Source: Cephalotus follicularis (Eukaryota > Streptophyta > Magnoliopsida > Oxalidales > Cephalotaceae). From it: a stretch of 64,000 nucleotides of DNA. The notes below the pieces were generated by a model that was not told the DNA's origin, made no database searches, and saw nothing but the letters and a program-made list of their open reading frames with translations. This document shows positions 57,719-64,000 of this stretch, piece by piece. How positions within the stretch are numbered: position 1 is the stretch's first letter; each line of letters starts with the position of its first letter. The position numbers and the translations under genes are program-made. The DNA lies in NCBI GenBank assembly GCA_001972305.1, contig BDDD01000086.1, forward strand, positions 591,338 through 655,337, written 5' to 3'.

Positions 57719-58591
57719 TCACTCGTAGCGTCTAAATGATGTATAAATTCTAATTTTTATTGTCTTGTAATTCGTGACTGATTTTTGTACACAAAATGTT
57801 GTACAGCTCCAAAGAGATTTGTTGGGTTCAATTAATTTTTTATTTAATAATTCTTGAATATCTTTTTCACAATATTTCATTAATTCATAAGTTATTTGAA
57901 TTGGTTTAATTTTAGTGAGAATGTTTTGTTCAGTAAAATTCTTTTCATATGGTAAAGATACCGTATGATGTTTCTTGTGCCAAAAGGTATCGGGAAGATT
58001 TGAACAAAGATTGTTAATTATATTATTTTTTAACGAATCAATTTTTTCCTTTATTTGGGAATTTTGTAATTGATTTTCAAATTTCTTATTTGATAGTTCT
58101 TGTTTCAACTGATTTTCTTTTGCTTTTATCATACTTATAGAATGTTCCTTAAATAAGGAAAATGTTTTTAGAAAGTCAATTTCTTTAGTAATGGGTTTTT
58201 CATTGAAAGTAAACATTATTTTTTGTTGAAATAATTTTGTTGTAATTCCTTCATTTGTTACTTTGAATGGTTTAATAATTTCTAAAAATGGTTGACCTAG
58301 GATTATTCCTATGTCCAAATCTTTAACTAAAATGAATGATTGTTTAATGCAAATACCATTGTTACAGATATGTACATTAGTGACTTTGAAATTGACTCTA
58401 AGATTTTCGCCATTTGCAGTGGACAATTTTTGTTTAGTTTTTTCAAAATACTTTGTTGGAATTAATCCTTCTTGTATACAATTCATTTGTGCTCCTGAAT
58501 CTATTAGGGCAATGGTTTGAAGTTTAAAAGAATCTTGTATTGTGATATTAATGTTAACGTGCCATTTTTGATAAGTTATTTTTTCTATCAA
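57719..58591 (-). pseudogene. Protease and RT entry of pararetrovirus-like element (fossil)
   Basis: A 290-codon stretch on the minus strand. Near its start FKLQTIALIDSGAQMNCIQE is an aspartic-protease active-site loop (D-S-G), and DLDIGIILGQPFLEIIKPF is the second conserved part of that fold (residues about 90-110). A long polar linker follows. The end, ITYELMKYCEKDIQELLNKK and SLWSCTTFCVQKSV, matches the opening of caulimovirid and gypsy-like reverse transcriptases. Family role: polyprotein cleavage and DNA synthesis. Confidence 0.7.
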
Positions 58592-59038
58592 ATTGATGAA
58601 TTTGGTTGATGTTTCACCCTGATCAATTTGTTCAATTTCTTTATCAGAGGAGGATGAAGACGAATGTTTTTGTAATAATATTTGTTCTAAATTTGTAATT
58701 TGTTTCTTTGTTTTTTGTTTAAATCTTTGTAATTCTTATTTAGTATCTTTGATTTCTTTTTGTAAATCTTGTAAGGTTATATTTTGTTTTGAAGAATCTT
58801 CAAATCTTTGGAATATTTTTTGCAATGTATAAGGTTGACTAATTGATGTTGAAGGCTCATTTGTTATTAAATCTTTTAATTTTAATAAATATTCTATTTT
58901 TAATTCAGGGTTATCAATCTTGTCAGCTAATTTTAGTAATAAATTTGTTTCTTTCTGTTTGTCAGTATTTATCATACAAATTGTTCGATTTAATTATTTT
59001 TAATTTTTTGAATATTGGTAATTTCTTTTGTAGGAAAA

Positions 59039-59945
59039 TGCATCTGTTTTTTGATCTGGTTTTCTGCTGTTTTCCGAAAACTTTGGTTTTATAAACCGTT
59101 TCTGAAATTATATCTGTTTAAGTGGTTTTAATCTGTTTTATGAATTCGATTCTGGATTTTTGTCATGTTTATGAAGTTTTGGGTTTTAGTTGTTTTACTT
59201 TTATTTATATCTTTTCTATAAAAATGTTTATGTGCGAGCAAAAACTCTGCGGAGTCTTTTTGTTCCATCTCACTAGTCCTGTGTACTAACCCTCTCCTCT
59301 GTTTTCTGTTTTTAGTTCTGACAGGTTAGTCTGCTGAGCTCTGTCAGCTGAAGTCTGTTTGTCTGCTGAGGTGAGACCACATAAAGGGCATGCTACCAGA
59401 GTCAACATATGCATAGCATCACTGCATAAGTATTCAAATTTCTGCATTTCATATGTTTTTATATAACTGTTTTTGGTTTTGTTTAAAAAGGGTTGAACCC
59501 TATCCAGGTTTTAAGTTTTTGATAATAATGGTTGAGGCAGAGTCCAACCTATACTTGTTTTCTGTTTATATTGCGATCTGCTGAGGGCTGAGCCCATTTT
59601 ATAAACTGTTCCTCCTTCGGGAGTGTGATCTGCTGAGGGCTGAACCCATTACAAACTGTTTCCTCCTACGGGAGTGTGTTTTTACAAAACTGTGTTTTTC
59701 TTCACAGGGGGCATAGTCCTATAAACGAATACTACATGCCCGATTTTCGTAAAATTTTAAGAGTTAGAATTATTTTTAAGTTTTTCAAGAAACTTTTCTG
59801 TTTTCTTTATGTTTGAAGAGATTTTCTGTTATAAATGTATTTCTAAATCTCTGTTCTGCTGAACCTACGAGGTGAGTCTCTGATGGCAAGCTTGGCCTCG
59901 TAGCGGGCGGGACAGATTCTAGCGGGGCTGGGTCCGGGCGTCACA
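59039..59945 (+). mobile_element. LTR-like sequence between the two pararetrovirus-like copies
   Basis: Sequence of a different family in plus orientation, ending GGGTCCGGGCGTCACA at 59945. It begins where the left copy's homology stops (about 59038). The reverse of its right part matches 63636-64000 (shared GGGGGCATAG, CATGCCCGATTTTCGTAAAA and GGAGTGTG words). It contains a doubled unit CTGCTGAGGGCTGARCCCAT at about 59577-59680. Probably a solo LTR or LTR-derived piece; the left terminus is not certain. Confidence 0.55.
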
Positions 59946-60194
59946 TTACAAGCTAGAGGGATCAATTTATTCGCACGTAGAAAAATTGAAAACTTTAAAA
60001 ATTATTCAACATGAATAAATTATGTAGGGCTATATCTTTGATATTGTACAAAGGTTCAGAAACTAGTAATAATTCAAACAAAGATAAAGAATTAGATGAA
60101 AAGATAAAACAAAGACAAAATTGGATACTTCAAAAGATTTCAAACAAAGAAGAAATGAATGAAAAAGAAAATTCGCAATAAACAAATAAAAAAT

Positions 60195-60275
60195 CATATC
60201 ATTGTTATTTTTGTGGATTACGTAATCATACTAGAAAAAATTGTCACAAAAAATTAAAAATCAAAAATTAAACTC
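60195..60275 (+). pseudogene. Zinc-knuckle part of coat/gag-like protein (fossil)
   Basis: KKSYHCYFCGLRNHTRKNCHKK: a CX2CX4HX4C knuckle within a Lys/Asn-rich context. Such knuckles mark the nucleic-acid-binding end of gag or caulimovirid coat proteins. It sits upstream of the protease region, as expected. Confidence 0.65.
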
Positions 60276-60299
60276 TGAAAAAGAATTTCAAATAAACAA

Positions 60300-60730
60300 A
60301 ATAAATAAAACATTTAAAATCAATAAATACCTGATTAGAAAGGACTTTCTACAAGAAAAATATTTGCAAAAAAGAAATATATTTTTTGATATGTATTCTG
60401 AAAAAGAACAAAATGATATTTGAACTGCATGGTATGAGTTTATGATTAAAATCAAATTTCACGTTATGTTTTTTGACTATTTACCAATTTACATTAGTCA
60501 AAACAAAAATGAAAAAATTAATATTCAACCATTTGAAATCAACAAAGATTTAATTGGAAAAGATTTCCTTCAAGATAAATATTTACAAAAAAGAATCAAG
60601 TTTTTCAAAAAATATTCTGAAAAAGAACAAAACAATATTCAAAAATCGTGATATGAGCTTATGATTACGATCAAGTCTCACGTTATGTTTTTTGACTATT
60701 TGTCAATTTACATTAGTCAAAACAAAAAAG
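60300..60730 (+). repeat. ~220-bp tandem duplication in gag-like part
   Basis: Two successive segments share the protein words LIRKDFLQEKYLQKR / LIGKDFLQDKYLQKR, YSEKEQND / YSEKEQNN, and HVMFFDYLPIYISQN / HVMFFDYLSIYISQN (about 60330-60500 and 60550-60720). The repeat is about 80-85% alike by eye, so it is older than the split of the two inverted copies. Confidence 0.75.
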
Positions 60731-62602
60731 AAAACGATTTTGAAAAAGAACAAGTTTTACAAAATAATGATTTAAAAAATAAAATTCATTTTGAAAACCA
60801 TTTTGCAAAAGAAAATATTCATTCATTATCTAAAGAGATAGATACTTGTAATGAACAAATTTCTAAAGAAAAAGATTTACAAAATTATTTTAAAGAAAAT
60901 AAGTACTCTCTTATAAAAACAATTGGTAATTCATTGCCTGAAAAAATTGAAACTAATATTATTCAAACAACTTCTTTACAAATTGAAAAAATTGAAGAAC
61001 CTGAATGTTCCTCTTACACAAGTTCAAGATTTTAAAAATTCTTCTTTAAATTCTGAACAAGAATCCGATAATTTTAAAATTCACAATTTTGAACAAGAAG
61101 AAAATAAACATTTTCCTACAAAAGAAATTACTAGTATTCAAAAAATTAATCACAAAATTACAAATAATAAAATTCGAACAATTTGTATGATAAATACTGA
61201 CAAACAAAAGGAAACAAATCTATTAATAAAATTAGCTGACAAGATTGATAACCCAGAATTAAAATTAGAGTATTAATTAAAATTAAAAGATTTAATAACA
61301 AATGAGCCTTCAACATCAATTAGTCAACCTTATACATTACAAAAAATATTCCAAAGATTTGAACATTCTTCAATACAAAATATAACCTTACAAGATTTAC
61401 AAAAAGAAATCAAAGATATTAAACAAGAATTACAAAGATTTAAACAAAAAACAAAGAAACAAATTACAAATTTAGAACAAATATTATTACAAAAACATTC
61501 GTCTTCATCCTCCTCTGATAAAGAAATTGAACAAATTGATCAGGGTGAAACATCAACCAAATTCATCAATTTGATAGAAAAAATAACTTATCAAAAATGG
61601 CACGTTAACATTAATATCACAATACAAGATTCTTTTAAACTTCAAACCATTGCCCTAATAGATTCAGGAGCACAAATGAATTGTATACAAGAAGGATTAA
61701 TTCCAACAAAGTAGTTTGAAAAAACTAAACAAAAATTGTCTACTGCAAATGGCGAAAATCTTAGAGTCAATTTCAAAGTCACCAATGTACATATCTGTAA
61801 CGATGGTATTTGCATTAAACAATCATTCATTCTAGTTAAAGATTTGGACATAGGAATAATCCTAGGTTAACCATTTTTAGAAATTATTAAACCATTTAAA
61901 TTAACAAATGAAGGAATTACAACAAAAAATATTATTTGTTTTCAATGAAAAACCCATTACCAAAGATATTAACCTTTTAAAAACATTTTCCTTATTTAAG
62001 GAACATTCTGTAAGCATGATAAAAGAAAATCAGTGGAAACAAGAATTATCAAATAAGAGATTTGAAAATCAATTACAAAATTCACAAATAAAGGAAAAAA
62101 TTGATTCGTTAAAAAATAATATAATTAACAATCTTTGTTCAAATCTTCCCGATACCCCATTTTCATCCTTGCCAATTGAACACGCTAATAACAATTCCAT
62201 TGTTCTAACCAATAAATCAGAATTACCAAAAACAAAGTTGTATTTGTTTATTTTACGTAACCATTATATACCCATTCAAAGATCTGCTTTATTTTCCAAA
62301 AAATTCCCAAACATTATTGTCAATAAGAAACAATTATCAATTTCATATTTAGTATTTTCTACTATTTATGACAATTTAACGTTTCCCAATTCAATAAGAA
62401 TTAAAAATTTAACAATTTAGCATTTACACAACTTCTGTGAAAAATTACATCTATTTCCAGACATTGTTACGGATAGAGAACAATTACCAATTTCATCATT
62501 TATTATTTGTTCTGATATTGATTCATTATTTCTCAATACTAACCAAAATTGTCAGCAAGCTTTCTTGAAGTTACAACAGAAAAAGGAATCTATTAAAGAA
62601 AA

Positions 62603-63092
62603 TTTATCTCCCAATGAGATAAAGAAGAATACGAGTGACACTTTGTCTCCCACTGAGACAAAAGAAATCATGAGTGATGCTTTATCTTTCACAAAGATAA
62701 GGATAAGATTCCTGCAAAGGAATAAAACATTTGAAAAACTTTTACAAAACATTTTCCCATTCTTTTAACAGAAAAAGGAATCCTTCAAAATTACATTATC
62801 TCCCACTGAGATAAAGAAAACTTTATTCCCCACTACGACACTTTCTGTACAAAAATCATTCACAGACAAATTAGTATTTAACAATAGTAACCACAATCAT
62901 CTGGATCCATATAAAAAGGATTCATTCCACATTCATCCAATTCCAAATAAAAATTCATCATTTCATTCATTCATAAAAATACCAGAGAAAATGGAGACAC
63001 TGTCATATGACAGAGCAACAAAAAAGAGAAAAATTCCATCTCCTACTGAGATAGAAGAAAGTGAGAAAAAATCTTTATCTCCCACTGAGATA
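62603..63092 (+). repeat. Hairpin-forming 39-bp units, right copy
   Basis: Dyads at 62603-62623 (TTTATCTC-CCAAT-GAGATAAA), 62642-62662 (TTTGTCTC-CCACT-GAGACAAA), 62682-62700 (TTATCTTT-CAC-AAAGATAA), 62796-62814 (TTATCTC/GAGATAA), 63038-63054 and 63076-63092. CTGTCATATGACAG at 63000-63013 is a perfect 14-bp palindrome one unit upstream of the last pair. Codon starts of neighbouring units are 39 bp apart (62604, 62643, 62682; 63036, 63075). Confidence 0.88.
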
Positions 63093-63635
63093 GAGATAAG
63101 AAATTCTAGAACTTTTTTCTTCCCAAACACTATTTTGAAAAAAATGAGAGAATACAATCTCGAAGGAATCATAGAAACCATTCAAAGAATGAGACACCAA
63201 AATCTACTCAAAAATTTTCAGGTAATTCAAGATTTCCTCAAACATGTCCTTTCAAATTCTGAACAATTCCCAAAAATTTCTGCCACCAACTTATCCTACT
63301 ACTTTCCAAAAAACCAACAAATCTCATGTCCAAAAATACTAGACACTTGCCAATCCATACCAATAGACAAATATTCTTGTACTTGTCATCTGGCATATAC
63401 AATTTATACAGCCTGTTGGGATCTTTCAGGCCCAAAAGAATACATCTTTCAAAACAAAACAATTACTCCACAATTCCTCATGGATCATGGCATGCTCCGA
63501 CAAATTATTTTTACAGATTCCAAACATTTCCAATATTTTGGAAGAAAAATAAAAATTATTGGATTAGATCTGATGGCTCGAAGATACAGAAATGTCCAAG
63601 CAATTATCACATCCACGCCACCAGAATTTATTCGC

Positions 63636-63821
63636 TGTCACACCCGTTCCCTACAATAACCAATATCCTACCGAGAACGGATATGACGTCCCACATGACA
63701 ACTTCCTTTCGGAAGTCACCATATGGATTGTCACACCCGTTCCCTACAATAACCAATATCCTACCGAGAACGGATATGACGTCCCACATGACAACTTCCT
63801 TTCGGAAGTCACCATATGGAT
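63636..63821. repeat. Perfect-looking 93-bp tandem duplication at LTR end
   Basis: Units 63636-63728 and 63729-63821 appear identical, each starting TGTCACACCCGTTCCC and ending CACCATATGGAT. Identity over the full unit implies a recent event compared with the surrounding divergence. An assembly artefact is possible. Confidence 0.85.
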
Positions 63822-64000
63822 TTATATAAAACTCACTTTAAACTTGGAAATCAAAAAGTTAAAACGTTTCCAAAACTTTGAAAATGTTTCTAACTCTTAA
63901 ATTTTTACGAAAATCGGGCATGTAGTATCTATTTATAGGACTATGCCCCCTGTAAACAAAAACACATTTTATAAACACACTCCCGAAGGAGGAATCAACA
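63636..64000 (-). mobile_element. LTR-like sequence, minus strand, running off the window
   Basis: It starts TGTCACACCCGTTCCC, the counterpart of TGTGACGCCCGGACCC (reverse of the end at 59945), and its later part (63900-64000) is the reverse of 59640-59770. So it is the same LTR family as 59039-59945 in the other orientation, inserted into the right pararetrovirus-like copy at 63632. It continues past the window end. Confidence 0.65.

Larger units (their letters stand above)
55200..59038 (-). mobile_element. Pararetrovirus-like element, left copy, minus strand
   Basis: Fossil reverse-transcribing element. In minus order it shows a spacer with INTDKQKETNLLLKLADKID (58736-58975), an aspartic-protease region leading into the start of a reverse transcriptase (57719-58591), a repeat-bearing stretch with hairpin units (about 56713-57202), a 334-codon frame (55810-56814) and a promoter-like region (about 55500-55800). 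The RT entry wording and the TATA-box intergenic region suggest Caulimoviridae-like ancestry, but a gypsy-like relative is possible. It is broken several times. From about 56178 to 59038 it is the reverse complement of the plus-strand copy at 61110-63632, about 97% alike where I compared. Confidence 0.6.
59946..63632 (+). mobile_element. Pararetrovirus-like element, right copy, plus strand
   Basis: Same family as 55200-59038, in the opposite sense. It begins with a gag/coat-like part including a CX2CX4HX4C knuckle near 60205 (CYFCGLRNHTRKNC), a tandemly duplicated segment (about 60320-60725), the protease region (about 61580-61920), hairpin units (62603-63092) and the frame METLSYDRATKKRKIPSPTE from 62991. 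It is cut at 63632 by an LTR-like sequence. It carries several breaks and is less complete than the left copy in the protease-RT part, but it has the upstream gag-like part that the left copy lacks. Confidence 0.6.

Overview
The window looks like nuclear DNA of a flowering plant, most likely a eudicot. It is AT-rich and packed with nested plant-type retroelements: Ty3/gypsy Tat and Athila, Ty1/copia, an L1-like LINE and a pararetrovirus-like element. The only host gene that looks intact is an intronless organellar-type PPR gene. A broken FAR1/FHY3-like gene (a transposase-derived plant family) is also present. I see no bacterial operon, CRISPR array, rRNA or tRNA gene.

Layout. 1-1990 is a degenerate LTR-like region rich in CAAT repeats and ATCGAT dyads. 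1995-5015 is the 5' part of a Tat-type element on the minus strand. 5016-12300 is the only low-repeat interval; it holds the PPR gene (9417-11174, minus) with a small MULE-type MITE on each side (7245-7427 and 11922-12077), each bounded by a 9-bp target duplication. 12356-16680 is the FAR1-like pseudogene, split by a 2.9-kb solo-LTR-like insertion (13107-15984). 16699-17914 is a second Tat fragment on the plus strand.

From 17915 to 42200 the sequence is a set of nests. A minus-strand Athila-type element (18277-26383, flanked by TATAT on both sides) sits inside an older LTR remnant. A copia element with Sirevirus-like traits (27208-42200) is split by a plus-strand Athila-type element (29769-38694). 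A 5'-truncated LINE (42200-45995) follows. 46117-48577 is a 2.46-kb near-perfect inverted repeat joined exactly to the polypurine tract of a minus-strand copia element (48578-54003). 55200-63632 holds two copies of a pararetrovirus-like element in divergent orientation, about 97% alike by eye where sampled, with LTR-like sequence of another family between them and after them.

Working together: little here is a pathway. The PPR protein would act in an organelle on RNA. All else is genome sediment whose order of insertion can be read from the nesting.

Most unusual signals. (1) The pararetrovirus-like element carries 39-bp (13-codon) tandem units, each a short perfect or near-perfect hairpin, whose two arms change together between units (TATCTC/GAGATA, TGTCTC/GAGACA, ATCTTT/AAAGAT, CTGTCAT/ATGACAG) while the frame is kept. 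(2) A 1.2-kb-arm inverted repeat stands where a copia 3' LTR should be. (3) Short dyads (ATCGAT or GTCGAC cores) are clustered in LTRs of unrelated lineages. All identities are estimates by eye; no alignment or database search was run.
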